A DNA stretch of 33,047 nt from Mycolicibacterium chubuense (GCF_001044255.1 NZ_JYNX01000058.1:24155-57201); one strand, 5' to 3'; numbered from the stretch's first letter, positions 24,057 through 31,840 are shown. Numbers and translations are program-made. Notes: a model not told the origin generated them from the sequence alone.

Positions 24057-24569
24057 CTACTTCCCCTCCGGCTGGTCGGTCAACTCGGTTCGCTTGCGGC
24101 GCAACGTGTTGCGCTCGGAGACCTCGTAGTAGGACATCGCGGTCAGCGGCGGCGAGTAGGCGTGCACGCTCAAGGTGGGACCGGGTCCGATGACGCTGAT
24201 CGTGTCGCGGGCCCAGACCACATCATGCACCCAGCCGAGTGGGAACGCGGCCTGGTCCCCCGCCGCGAGCCGGCGGTGCCGCAGCTGCTCGCCGTCCCAT
24301 CGGGTCTCCTGCAGCGCACCCGACACCACCGTCAGCGCGCCGAGGGAGCCGCCGTGGTCGTGCAATTCGGTCGAGCGGTCGGGCACCCAGCTGATCAGCC
24401 ACACGTCGAGCTCGTCGTCGCCGTGCAGACGGGTGAACCAGCGTTCGGTGGTGGGTGTTCCGCCGGCCGGCAGTAGCCGGTCGTACCGCCCGCCCAGCAC
24501 GTCGGCGGCGTAGCGGTCGGTGGCGTGCAGCAGGTCGGCAGGGCGCAGCCGGGTAGGCGCGAGAACCAT
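24057..24569 (-). CDS. Cysteine dioxygenase type I (cupin), Rv1065-like
   Basis: This is a 170-residue cupin of the cysteine dioxygenase family, which oxidises cysteine to cysteine sulfinate with non-heme iron. The metal His residues are His70 and His72 in STELHDHGGSLGALTVVSGALQE and His115 in PLGWVHDVVW. SVHAYSPPLTAMSYYEV near the C-terminus matches the conserved Ser-His-Tyr region, including the Tyr that forms the Cys-Tyr cofactor in eukaryotes. The ATG at 24569 has GGAG seven bases upstream. It is separated by 43 bases from a tiny upstream frame with two consecutive Cys codons, suggesting cysteine-responsive control. The rhodanese follows in the same operon. Confidence 0.92.
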   Translation of the reverse strand: MVLAPTRLRPADLLHATDRYAADVLGGRYDRLLPAGGTPTTERWFTRLHGDDELDVWLISWVPDRSTELHDHGGSLGALTVVSGALQETRWDGEQLRHRRLAAGDQAAFPLGWVHDVVWARDTISVIGPGPTLSVHAYSPPLTAMSYYEVSERNTLRRKRTELTDQPEGK

Positions 24570-24612
24570 GGGGATACTCCAGGAAGGGACGAACGGGTGG
24601 GAGGGTTCGGCG

Positions 24613-24651
24613 TCAGGCCGGACAACACTCCAACGACGTCTCGTTCATCAC
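24613..24651 (-). CDS. Putative Cys-Cys leader peptide upstream of cysteine dioxygenase
   Basis: A GTG at 24651 directly followed in frame by an ATG at 24648 opens a 12-codon frame encoding (M)MNETSLECCPA and ending with TGA at 24613. The consecutive TGT codons lie at 24622-24627. AACACT (24658-24663, minus strand) has the A2 and T6 of the mycobacterial -10 box and ends six bases before the GTG, so the frame would be leaderless and translated from the first base. No ribosome site is present. It lies 43 bases upstream of cysteine dioxygenase. Leaderless short frames with consecutive Cys codons are known cysteine-responsive attenuators in mycobacteria; this one fits the class by position, size and target. 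Too short for statistical support on its own. Confidence 0.6.
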   Translation of the reverse strand: MMNETSLECCPA

Positions 24652-24751
24652 GTGGCCAGTGTTCCACAGAGTTTCGCCGTCCCGCCAGGGCCGGCAGATA
24701 ACCTCACGGTGAATCTGAATACCCGCAGTTCGGTGCCCGCGGCCGGTTGCC

Positions 24752-24757
24752 TACATT
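24752..24757 (+). promoter_or_regulatory. -10 box of a probable leaderless lpqV transcript
   Basis: TACATT ends exactly six bases before the ATG at 24764, matching TANNNT and the leaderless spacing. No ribosome site precedes the ATG. The opposing leader-peptide promoter lies about 90 bases away on the minus strand. Confidence 0.55.
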
Positions 24758-24763
24758 GGCGGC

Positions 24764-25204
24764 ATGCCCAGTCCAGTTGTCCGGGTCGCCGCTGTCGCCG
24801 TCGTGGGCGTGCTGGCCTGCGCCGGGTGTTCCTCGGCTCCCGAGCCCGCGGCACCGACGTCGTCCACGCCCGAGGCCTCGTCGTCGTCGGCGTCGCCGAC
24901 CCCTTCGCCGTCGCTGGCGCCCGACGCGGTCGCCGTCTCCCCGGGCGGCGTCACCACCAAGGTGGGCGCGCCCGCCGAGTCCACCGAGGACGACTACTTC
25001 CAGGCCTGCAGCGCCGCGCGGACGTGGATGGGCCAGCGCGGCGGTGACCCGAAGACGCAGATCGAGCCGTATCTGAAGATGCTGCAGAGCGCGCCGACGG
25101 TGGGTCCCGGCGACTTCGACAAGAAGTGGTCGGAGCTGTCGGCCGGGCAGCAGTCCGCGATGATCGTCGCGGTGGAGGCCGCCGCCGACGCGCTGTGCGG
25201 ATGA
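24764..25204 (+). CDS. lpqV: LpqV-like lipoprotein
   Basis: This is a 146-residue exported protein. The signal sequence MPSPVVRVAAVAVVGVLACAGC has a short basic start and a hydrophobic core. Two cysteines (19 and 22) are candidates for lipidation. The second, CAGC, is followed by a Ser/Ala/Pro-rich linker (residues 23-55) typical of mycobacterial lipoproteins, but the -3 position is Cys instead of the usual Leu or Val. The mature domain contains DDYFQACSAARTWMGQRGGDPKTQIEPYLKMLQ and a terminal VEAAADALCG, so two Cys could pair. By position it matches M. tuberculosis lpqV (Rv1064c). Function is unknown. Confidence 0.82.
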   Translation: MPSPVVRVAAVAVVGVLACAGCSSAPEPAAPTSSTPEASSSSASPTPSPSLAPDAVAVSPGGVTTKVGAPAESTEDDYFQACSAARTWMGQRGGDPKTQIEPYLKMLQSAPTVGPGDFDKKWSELSAGQQSAMIVAVEAAADALCG

Positions 25205-25208
25205 CGCG

Positions 25209-25577
25209 TCAGGCGTCGACGCCCCACACCAGGCAGAACGGGTGACCCGCGGGGTCGCGGAACACGCGGAAGTGGTCCTCCCCCTCGGCGTCGGTGACGC
25301 GCGTGCCACCCAGTCGGAGCACCTCACGCTCAGCGGCGTCGACGTCCTCGACGACGACGTCGAGGTGGATCTGCTGAGAGGCGTGGGCGTCGGGGAACCG
25401 GGGCGGCCGGTGCTGGGGTGAGAGCTGGAACGCCAGCCGGCGCCCCGACAGGTCGGTGACGACGACCCAGTCCGGTTCCTCCTCGGTGACGGCACCCCCC
25501 AGCACCTCGGCCCAGAACCCCGCCAGCCCCTGCGGGTCGGGGCAGTCGACGACGACAGAACGCAGTTGTCCGATCAT
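25209..25577 (-). CDS. VOC superfamily (glyoxalase/bleomycin-resistance-like) protein
   Basis: This 122-residue single VOC module starts with MIGQLRSVVVDCPDPQGLAGFWAEVLGG, the usual first beta-alpha-beta unit, and continues with PDWVVVTDLSGRRLAFQLSPQHRPPRFPD. The second unit is QIHLDVVVEDVDAAEREVLRLGGTRV, and the end DHFRVFRDPAGHPFCLVWG is a classic VOC C-terminal strand. Possible metal ligands are the His in QIHLDV and a Glu; no substrate can be inferred. The ATG at 25577 is used because the domain begins immediately. It converges on lpqV with only four bases between and is divergent from the patatin gene. Confidence 0.9.
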   Translation of the reverse strand: MIGQLRSVVVDCPDPQGLAGFWAEVLGGAVTEEEPDWVVVTDLSGRRLAFQLSPQHRPPRFPDAHASQQIHLDVVVEDVDAAEREVLRLGGTRVTDAEGEDHFRVFRDPAGHPFCLVWGVDA

Positions 25578-25628
25578 GGGTGACAGGGTTGCCCGTCCGC
25601 GCCGGATCTCACGCGCGAGAATGAGCGC

Positions 25629-26606
25629 ATGCGGGTCGCATTGGCTCTGGGCAGCGGGGGCGCGCGCGGGTACGCCCACATCGGCGTGATCAACGAACTC
25701 CACGAACGCGGCCACGAGATCGTCGGCATCGCCGGCTCGTCGATGGGCGCCCTGGTCGGCGGGTTGGAAGCGGCGGGCCGGCTCGACCAGTACACGTCCT
25801 GGGCGGGCTCGCTGACCCAGCGCGCGGTGCTGCGCCTGCTCGACCCGTCGATCACGTCGGCCGGGGTGCTGCGGGCGGAGAAGATCCTCGACGCCGTCCG
25901 CGAGATCCTCGGCGACGTCACCATCGAGGCGCTGCCGATCCCCTACACATCGGTGGCCACCGATCTGATCACGGGCAAGTCGGTGTGGATGCAACGAGGC
26001 CCGGTCGACGACGCCATCCGGGCGTCGATCGCGATCCCCGGCGTGATCACCCCGCACGTGCTCGACGGGCGACTGCTCGCCGACGGGGGCATCCTCGATC
26101 CGCTGCCGATGGCGCCCATCGCGGCGGTCGCGGCCGACGTCACCATCGCGGTCAGCCTCTCCGGGGAGGACCCGGAAACGCATCGCCGGCAGCAGGAATC
26201 GCGGCAGCCCACCGGGGACTGGCTCAACCGGATGTGGCGCAGTTCGTCGTCGCTGCTGGACACCAAGGCGGCCCGCTCCCTGCTCGATACCCCGACCGGG
26301 CGGGCAGTGCTGGGCCGGTTCGCGGTGGGCGACGACGAGCCCGTCACCGAACCGGCCGGGCACCTCGTGCCCAAACTGGGTGCGTTCGAGGTGATGAACC
26401 GGACCATCGACATCGCGCAGGCGGCACTGGCCCGCCACACGCTGGCGGCCTATCCGCCCGATCTGCTCGTCGAGGTGCCGCGCACGGTGTGCCGGAGCCT
26501 GGACTTCCATCGGGCCAACGAGGTGATCGACATCGGCCAGGAGCTCGCCAGCGTCGCACTCGACACCCTCGAGGCCAGGGTGTCCGAATCCGGTTCAGAC
26601 GCCTAG
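25629..26606 (+). CDS. Patatin-like phospholipase (Rv1063c-like)
   Basis: The 325-residue protein has the patatin catalytic dyad: an oxyanion loop in LALGSGGARGYAHIGVI, the nucleophile in GIAGSSMGALVGG (Ser38), and Asp152 in LLADGGILDPLP. This arrangement matches bacterial RssA-type patatins that hydrolyse acyl esters. The remainder, from about residue 180, is variable and includes a Ser-rich WRSSSSLLDTKAARS region. The ATG at 25629 has no ribosome site, but GAGAAT (A2 and T6 conserved) ends six bases upstream, suggesting a leaderless message. The 3' end overlaps a second, convergent patatin gene by 12 bases. Confidence 0.92.
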   Translation: MRVALALGSGGARGYAHIGVINELHERGHEIVGIAGSSMGALVGGLEAAGRLDQYTSWAGSLTQRAVLRLLDPSITSAGVLRAEKILDAVREILGDVTIEALPIPYTSVATDLITGKSVWMQRGPVDDAIRASIAIPGVITPHVLDGRLLADGGILDPLPMAPIAAVAADVTIAVSLSGEDPETHRRQQESRQPTGDWLNRMWRSSSSLLDTKAARSLLDTPTGRAVLGRFAVGDDEPVTEPAGHLVPKLGAFEVMNRTIDIAQAALARHTLAAYPPDLLVEVPRTVCRSLDFHRANEVIDIGQELASVALDTLEARVSESGSDA

Positions 26607-27461
26607 GAAGTCGGCGACCCGCCGGGCCTCCCGGCGGCCCTGTGCGCGGCCGGCATGCGCCGACGGTGCCCGGCAGGCCGGATCCAGCGGGTTGGGGCCG
26701 AATGCCTCGAGCGCGTCGGCGTCGGCGAACACCGCCAGCGTCGCCCCGGCGAACGCGGCGATCTCCTCGACGGTGGCGCTTCCCCACGGCGACGGGGTGT
26801 CCGTGCCGGACGGCACGAGGGCGATCGCGGTGTCGCAGTCGGTGACCGCGGACATGTTCACGGTGCTGCGCACGCCGCCGTCCATGTAGCGCCGGTCGCC
26901 GATGGTGACCGGCGGCCACGCTCCCGGCACCGCGCAGCTGGCGGCCACCGCGTCGACCAGCCCGACTCCCGATGCGCGGTCGAACACCACGAGTTCACCG
27001 GTAGCGATGTCGATTCCGGTGATGCGTAGGTCGCCGGCCGGCCAGTCGTGCGACGGTAGCCGGTGCTCGATCACCGCGCGGCGCACCGGTTCTGCGACGG
27101 TGTCGGTGGCCGCTGCCACGGCGCCGATCTTCTGCAGCTTCTGCTCGCGGGTGGCGCCGGGGGTCAGCATCGCGTCGAGGAAGAGTTCCGTGATGTTGTC
27201 GACCGACACCCCGGGGTGGATCTCGGCCGCGCCCGCCTCGTCGGACACCTGCCGGGCGAACAACTCCTCCAGCGGCAGACCGCTGCCCAGTTGCGCGGCG
27301 ACCGTCGACCCCGCCGAGGTGCCCAGCAGCACGTCGGAATCGAGCAGGGCGGATGCCGCAGCCGGCTCGACATCGGCGATACCCACCAGAATTCCCGTCT
27401 CCCAGGCGATTCCCGCCAGGCCGCCGCCGGCGAGCACGAGGGCGCGCTTGTCGGCCGTCAC
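26595..27461 (-). CDS. Patatin-like phospholipase (Rv1062-like)
   Basis: The 288-residue patatin differs clearly from its convergent neighbour. It has ALVLAGGGLAGIAWETGIL (oxyanion loop), VLLGTSAGSTVAAQ with nucleophile Ser49, and RRYMDGGVRSTVN with Asp194. The central DIATGELVVFDRASGVGLVDAVAASCAVPGAWPPV is typical of the family. I chose the GTG at 27461 because it overlaps the dienelactone hydrolase stop codon (GTGA) and the conserved domain begins within eight residues; a Met at 27581 adds 40 arginine-rich residues from another frame. It is the last gene of the operon glutamine amidotransferase - dienelactone hydrolase - patatin. Confidence 0.92.
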   Translation of the reverse strand: MTADKRALVLAGGGLAGIAWETGILVGIADVEPAAASALLDSDVLLGTSAGSTVAAQLGSGLPLEELFARQVSDEAGAAEIHPGVSVDNITELFLDAMLTPGATREQKLQKIGAVAAATDTVAEPVRRAVIEHRLPSHDWPAGDLRITGIDIATGELVVFDRASGVGLVDAVAASCAVPGAWPPVTIGDRRYMDGGVRSTVNMSAVTDCDTAIALVPSGTDTPSPWGSATVEEIAAFAGATLAVFADADALEAFGPNPLDPACRAPSAHAGRAQGRREARRVADFLGV

Positions 27462-28150
27462 GTCGCGAGGTGGGTGTCGAAGAAGGCGAACACGCGGCGG
27501 TAGGCGTCGTCGGTGGTGTCGGCGTCGTGACCGAACCCGACGATGCGCAGGAACGGTTGCCCGGGAAGCTCGTTGGCCCACGAGTGCCCGACGTCGGGGT
27601 AGACCTTGACGTCGTGCGGAACATCGTTGCGCTGCAACACGTTCTCCAGCCGGGGCCCGTTACCGATGTTGAGCACGTCCTTCCTGCCGTAGCTGGCGAC
27701 CACCGGACAGGTGCCGGCGTCGAGGAACCCGTAGTCGCGCATGATCGACGGGTAGAACGGCGCCGACACGTCGAAGCCCTGGGTGCCCATCACGAGGGCG
27801 AATCCGCCGCCCATGCAGAAGCCGGCGATCCCGACCTTGCCGATGCAGTCCTGGCGTTCGGCGAGCAGTGCGCGTGCGGCCTGCAGGTCGTCGACGGCCT
27901 CACCGCGGCGCTGCGCCAGCGCGCGCAGCACCGTCCTGACGCAGCGAACGTAACTGCCCCGCGAGTACAGGTCGGGCGCCAGCGCGAGGAAGCCGTGGTC
28001 GGCGAATCTCGCGGTGTTGCGCCGGATGTCGGCGGTCAGACCGAAGGCGTCGTGCACGACGACCACGCCCGGCCACGGACCCTGTCCCACCGGAACCGCG
28101 AGCGCGGCGGGGATCGGCCCCGCCGGCGTCGGCACCTCCACGTCTGTCAT
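27458..28150 (-). CDS. Dienelactone hydrolase family protein
   Basis: The 230-residue alpha/beta hydrolase has the DLH catalytic triad: Cys112 in GIAGFCMGGGFAL, Asp158 in SYGRKDVLN and His189 in YPDVGHSWANE. The N-terminal strand-loop PWPGVVVVHDAFGLTADIRRNTARFADHGFLALAPDLYSRG is characteristic. Such enzymes open dienelactones or related cyclic esters, though many homologues have other substrates. The ATG at 28150 has a GGGAAGGGATC ribosome site. It starts 14 bases after the glutamine amidotransferase stop and overlaps the patatin start by four bases. I recall no dienelactone hydrolase between Rv1061 and Rv1062 of M. tuberculosis, so it may be an insertion here or a loss there. Confidence 0.92.
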   Translation of the reverse strand: MTDVEVPTPAGPIPAALAVPVGQGPWPGVVVVHDAFGLTADIRRNTARFADHGFLALAPDLYSRGSYVRCVRTVLRALAQRRGEAVDDLQAARALLAERQDCIGKVGIAGFCMGGGFALVMGTQGFDVSAPFYPSIMRDYGFLDAGTCPVVASYGRKDVLNIGNGPRLENVLQRNDVPHDVKVYPDVGHSWANELPGQPFLRIVGFGHDADTTDDAYRRVFAFFDTHLAT

Positions 28151-28164
28151 CCTGATCCCTTCCC

Positions 28165-29025
28165 TCAGCCGGCGCTCTGGCTCGCCACCGCGACCGCGTT
28201 CAAGTCCGCCGCCGTCAGGCGGTGTGCCGGTGCTGCCACCACGCCGGTGGCGCAGGTGATGTCGAGGCCGGGTCCGACGTGGACGAGTTCGCCGTCGCAC
28301 AACGGGCGCCAGGCCGGGTCGTCATCCATCCGTTCGGTCGCGAACACCACCGACGGCGCATCGTCGAGGCGCGCGGCCCGGCTGCGAATCCTGCTGCTGC
28401 GCAACTCGAACGGTGCATGCCGTGCGGGCCGGCGACGGTCGAGGACGAACAGGTCGTGGGTGTCGGGATAGCGCAGCGCCCACATGTCGGTCGCGGTGCA
28501 CAGCAGGATGTTCAGCGCGTAGACGCCCACGTGGGCGGCGAGCCAGTTCAGGGCGTCGAGCAGGCCGGCGCCGACGTCGCCGCCGCGGATGCGCACCGAG
28601 GCGGTGATGAGCGCGAATACTCGTTCCGAATCGGTCTGTCCCGCAACAAGATCGATGACCTGCAGCTCGGCCAGCCGGGCGTCGAGCACATCGAGGTCCT
28701 CGACCACACCGTTGTGGGCGAAGAGCCGGCCATCCTGCAGGAACGGGTGGGTGTTGGCCGCGTCGGGGCCACCGGTGGAGGCGTAGCGCACGTGGGCGAG
28801 GACGGTCGTCGCCGTCACCTCACGGGCCTCCCGGGCGAACTCCGCGTCCTCCCAGGCGGCCAGGGGCTGCTTGTCGACCATCGGCCGGCCGGTCGCGTCG
28901 AAGTATCCGAGCCCGGTGCCGTCGGGGTTGCGCCGGCTCTGCTCGGCCAGGCTGTCGGGCGCATCGAGCAACCAGAACGTCGCCGGCACCGGGGTGCCGG
29001 CGTGCAACCCGAACAGTCGGCACAT
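28165..29025 (-). CDS. Class II glutamine amidotransferase (Rv1061-like)
   Basis: This is a 286-residue Ntn-hydrolase with Cys2 as nucleophile directly after the initiator Met (MCRLFGLHAG). Other class II features are SRRNPDGTGLGYFD, VLAHVRYASTGGPDAANTHPFLQDGRLFAHNGVVEDL, and TDSERVFALI. It resembles YafJ/EgtC-type stand-alone glutamine amidotransferases; EgtC acts on gamma-glutamyl compounds in ergothioneine synthesis, but no other egt genes are here, so a generic gamma-glutamyl hydrolase is the safe description. The ATG at 29025 is fixed by the need for Cys at position 2. It leads the operon with the dienelactone hydrolase and patatin. Confidence 0.92.
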   Translation of the reverse strand: MCRLFGLHAGTPVPATFWLLDAPDSLAEQSRRNPDGTGLGYFDATGRPMVDKQPLAAWEDAEFAREAREVTATTVLAHVRYASTGGPDAANTHPFLQDGRLFAHNGVVEDLDVLDARLAELQVIDLVAGQTDSERVFALITASVRIRGGDVGAGLLDALNWLAAHVGVYALNILLCTATDMWALRYPDTHDLFVLDRRRPARHAPFELRSSRIRSRAARLDDAPSVVFATERMDDDPAWRPLCDGELVHVGPGLDITCATGVVAAPAHRLTAADLNAVAVASQSAG

Positions 29026-29062
29026 CAGCGCGCGGCTCCGGGCATACCGCGATGGTAGTCAC

Positions 29063-30109
29063 CTACAGCCCGGGCGCCGCCCTGCCGCTGATCAGCGGGA
29101 GATCCAGGTAGGTGGCGATCCCCGGCGGCGCCGCACACACCGCCGGCACCGAGTTCACGCAGTGCGCGGCCGTACCGACCACGCCGTACTCCGGTCCTTC
29201 GCCGCCGACCTCGGACTGGAAGCCCGTCACCGACACGGTGAAATCGGGGTTGCCGCGCACCTCCATCTCGTAGCGCTGCCCCGCCGGGCCGAACGACCAC
29301 GCGGGGTCGAGATGCTCCTCCCCCATCAGCCAGTTGACCGTCACTCGCACCACCGGCTCACCGTCGACCAGCGCCTCCCAATGGAACTTCCGTCCGGCGA
29401 CCTGCCCCGGCTCGATCGGCCCCATCGGGGAGTCGATGGTGGCCGTGGCCACCGCGATCTCCTGGGTGGCCCGCACCCTGGGGTCGGCATGGAACCCGAG
29501 CTGGTCGACGCACATCCGGACGGCCTGGATGAACCCGGCGTCGAGCATCTTCTGCATCGGGCCCGTCAGGGCCTTGTCGGGCGTCTCACCGAACCCCATC
29601 ACGTGACGCAGCACGTCCGGCGCCTCGTAGGTGCGCAGATCGGAGAACTCCTCCGCGCGAACGAAGGTCACGCCCGTCGCCATCGCCGAGAGCATCAGCG
29701 GGAACTTCTCGCTGATGCCGCCCGGGGCGATGCCGGTGCCGTGCAGGGTCGCGTTGCCGGCCAGGGCCGCCTCCCGCAGCGGGGCGCCACTGCGCTCACT
29801 GGGATAGAGCCAGCCGACCGGGGTGACGACGTTCTTGCCGGACCGCAGCAGCGCGATGACCTCCTCGGGGTTCGCGATCAGCGGCGAGTAGACGACCGCG
29901 TCGGCGTCGAGGGCGAGGATCTCGTCGATGCTGTCGGTGGCGGTGACGCCGAGGGGTCCGGTGCCGATCAACTCACCGACGTCGCGGCCGGCTTTGGCCG
30001 CCGAATGCACCCAGCACCCGGCGAGTTCGAGCTCGGGGTGCTCGAGCACGCCCTTGATCGCGGCGACCCCGACGCCGCCGGTCGCCCACTGCACGACGCG
30101 CAGCGCCAT
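29063..30109 (-). CDS. NAD(P)-binding dehydrogenase, diaminopentanoate-dehydrogenase / dihydrodipicolinate-reductase-like (Rv1059-like)
   Basis: The 348-residue protein starts with a Rossmann fold ([33 protein letters not shown]) and continues [37 protein letters not shown]. It also has [19 protein letters not shown], which resembles the substrate region of the dihydrodipicolinate reductase-like family common in mycobacteria. The C-terminal half has [30 protein letters not shown]. The ATG at 30109 has GAGGAGGCGAC directly upstream. A KstR-type palindrome lies 30 bases upstream and is shared with a divergent thiolase, which suggests a role in sterol or acyl-CoA breakdown. The true substrate is unknown. 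Confidence 0.88.
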   Translation of the reverse strand: MALRVVQWATGGVGVAAIKGVLEHPELELAGCWVHSAAKAGRDVGELIGTGPLGVTATDSIDEILALDADAVVYSPLIANPEEVIALLRSGKNVVTPVGWLYPSERSGAPLREAALAGNATLHGTGIAPGGISEKFPLMLSAMATGVTFVRAEEFSDLRTYEAPDVLRHVMGFGETPDKALTGPMQKMLDAGFIQAVRMCVDQLGFHADPRVRATQEIAVATATIDSPMGPIEPGQVAGRKFHWEALVDGEPVVRVTVNWLMGEEHLDPAWSFGPAGQRYEMEVRGNPDFTVSVTGFQSEVGGEGPEYGVVGTAAHCVNSVPAVCAAPPGIATYLDLPLISGRAAPGL

Positions 30110-30139
30110 GTCGCCTCCTCGCGTTCGCTGGATCGAAAC

Positions 30140-30153
30140 TAGAACGTGTTCTA
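30140..30153. promoter_or_regulatory. KstR-type operator
   Basis: TAGAACGTGTTCTA is a perfect inverted repeat and matches TnnAACnnGTTnnA, the motif bound by the TetR-family repressor KstR that controls cholesterol catabolism genes in mycobacteria. It sits between two divergent genes, 30 bases from one start codon and 59 bases from the other, where a single repressor could control both. The match is direct; regulation by KstR is inference from the motif. Confidence 0.75.
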
Positions 30154-30212
30154 CCTTCAGGTGTACACCAGCGCACGGCGGGTCGGGCGCGATTGACGAA
30201 GGGATGGCAGAG

Positions 30213-31433
30213 ATGAACCGAGTGTTCGTCGTCGGCGTGGGAATGACGAAGTTCGAGAAGCCGGGCGGACGCGCAGCTCGCGGAGCGGACCATGAATCCG
30301 GCCGCGAGGGCTGGGACTACCCCGACATGGCGCGGGAGTCCGGCACCAAGGCGCTCGAGGACGCCGGGGTCACCTACACCGAGATCGAGCAGGGCTACGT
30401 CGGCTACTGCTCGGGGGACTCGACATCGGGCCAGCGAGCCCTCTACGAGTTGGGGATGACGGGGATCCCGATCGTCAACGTGAACAACAATTGCTCGACC
30501 GGATCCACCGCGCTGTATCTGGCCGCGCAATCGATTCGCGGCGGGCTCGCCGACTGCGTGCTGGCGCTGGGCTTCGAGAAGATGCAGCCCGGCTCGCTCG
30601 GGGGCGGTGCCGACGACCGGGAATCGCCGATGAAGCGACACATCCTGGCGCTCAACGAGATCGACACCATGCAGTTCCCGGTGGCGCCGTGGATGTTCGG
30701 CGCGGCCGGTCGCGAGCACATGCGCAGGTACGGCAGCACCGCCGAGCATTTCGCGAAGATCGGTTACAAGAACCACAAGCATTCGGTCAACAATCCGTAC
30801 GCCCAGTTCCAAGACGAGTACAGCCTCGACGACATCCTGGCGGCGAAGATGATCTCCGACCCGCTGACCAAGCTGCAGTGCTCGCCGACGTCGGACGGAT
30901 CGGCGGCCGTGGTGCTGGCCAGTGAGGACTACGTGGAGCGGCACGACCTGGCCGGCCGCGCGGTCGAGATCGTCGGGCAGGCGATGACCACCGACTTCGC
31001 GTCGACGTTCGACGGCAGCGCGGCCAACATCATCGGTTACGACATGAATGTGCAAGCGGCGCAGAAGGTCTACGAGCAGTCGGGGCTGGGCCCGCAGGAT
31101 TTCCAGGTGATCGAACTGCACGACTGCTTCTCGGCCAACGAGCTGCTGCTGTACGAGGCCCTCGGACTGTGCGGGCCCGGCGAGGCGCCCAAGCTGATCG
31201 ACGACGAGGACACCACCTACGGCGGACGCTGGGTGGTCAACCCGTCGGGCGGGCTGATCTCCAAGGGCCATCCGCTGGGTGCGACGGGGCTCGCGCAGTC
31301 CAGCGAGTTGACGTGGCAGTTGCGCGGTGACGCGGACAAGCGTCAGGTCGACGGCGTCACCGCCGCGCTGCAGCACAACATCGGACTGGGCGGAGCGGCG
31401 GTGGTGACGGCCTACCAGCGCGCCGAGCGCTAG
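30213..31433 (+). CDS. Thiolase-fold lipid-transfer protein / acetyl-CoA acetyltransferase (SCP-x/Ltp type)
   Basis: The 406-residue protein begins [18 protein letters not shown], the usual start of SCP-x-type thiolases. It has the Cys94 nucleophile in [14 protein letters not shown], a [20 protein letters not shown] block in place of the classical NEAF motif, and [20 protein letters not shown] with the catalytic His. The C-terminal [13 protein letters not shown] lacks the second Cys of ordinary thiolases, which places it with Ltp proteins that act in sterol side-chain breakdown. No fused SCP2 domain is present. I prefer the ATG at 30213 (GAAGGG upstream) to one at 30204. The upstream KstR-type operator supports a steroid-related role. 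Confidence 0.92.
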   Translation: MNRVFVVGVGMTKFEKPGGRAARGADHESGREGWDYPDMARESGTKALEDAGVTYTEIEQGYVGYCSGDSTSGQRALYELGMTGIPIVNVNNNCSTGSTALYLAAQSIRGGLADCVLALGFEKMQPGSLGGGADDRESPMKRHILALNEIDTMQFPVAPWMFGAAGREHMRRYGSTAEHFAKIGYKNHKHSVNNPYAQFQDEYSLDDILAAKMISDPLTKLQCSPTSDGSAAVVLASEDYVERHDLAGRAVEIVGQAMTTDFASTFDGSAANIIGYDMNVQAAQKVYEQSGLGPQDFQVIELHDCFSANELLLYEALGLCGPGEAPKLIDDEDTTYGGRWVVNPSGGLISKGHPLGATGLAQSSELTWQLRGDADKRQVDGVTAALQHNIGLGGAAVVTAYQRAER

Positions 31434-31531
31434 GGGTTTTCGCCGGGCACGGTGAACCCGCACGGCTCGCGAAACGTGTCACCTCCCGTAAGCGATATCA
31501 CCAGCAGGGGCCGGGGTGACGGAGGTAGACC

Positions 31532-31840
31532 ATGCGATGGGCATGGATGGCGGTGGCGGCGGCACTCGGGGTCGCGCTGAGCCCGGCGGGCCAGGCGGCC
31601 GCCGAGGACCAGAACCCGTTGATCGTGATCGAACAACTGCGCAGCGCGGGCTACACGGTCAACATCGACCGCGTCGGCAGCGCCCCGCTCGAGAACTGCA
31701 CGGTGCTGAGCGTGCGCAATCCGCAGCAGGTCACCCAACCGGTGCGCGTGGTGGACCGGCACGGCCGCTCGCGCGACGTCGACGTCATCGATGTGGTGGT
31801 GCACCAGTCGATCTCGGTCTCGCTGGACTGCTCGCACTGA
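31532..31840 (+). CDS. Small secreted protein of unknown function
   Basis: This 102-residue protein has a clear signal peptide (MRWAWMAVAAALGVALSPAGQAAAE, cleavage probably after an AxA near residue 24). The mature part is about 78 residues: DQNPLIVIEQLRSAGYTVNIDRVG, ENCTVLSVRNPQQVTQPVRVVDR, and ending ISVSLDCSH. It has two Cys that could form a disulfide. The ATG has an excellent GGAGG ribosome site seven bases upstream. I recognise the type from mycobacterial secreted small proteins but cannot name a function. The gene is monocistronic and ends in a strong bidirectional terminator shared with the symporter gene. Confidence 0.85.
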   Translation: MRWAWMAVAAALGVALSPAGQAAAEDQNPLIVIEQLRSAGYTVNIDRVGSAPLENCTVLSVRNPQQVTQPVRVVDRHGRSRDVDVIDVVVHQSISVSLDCSH

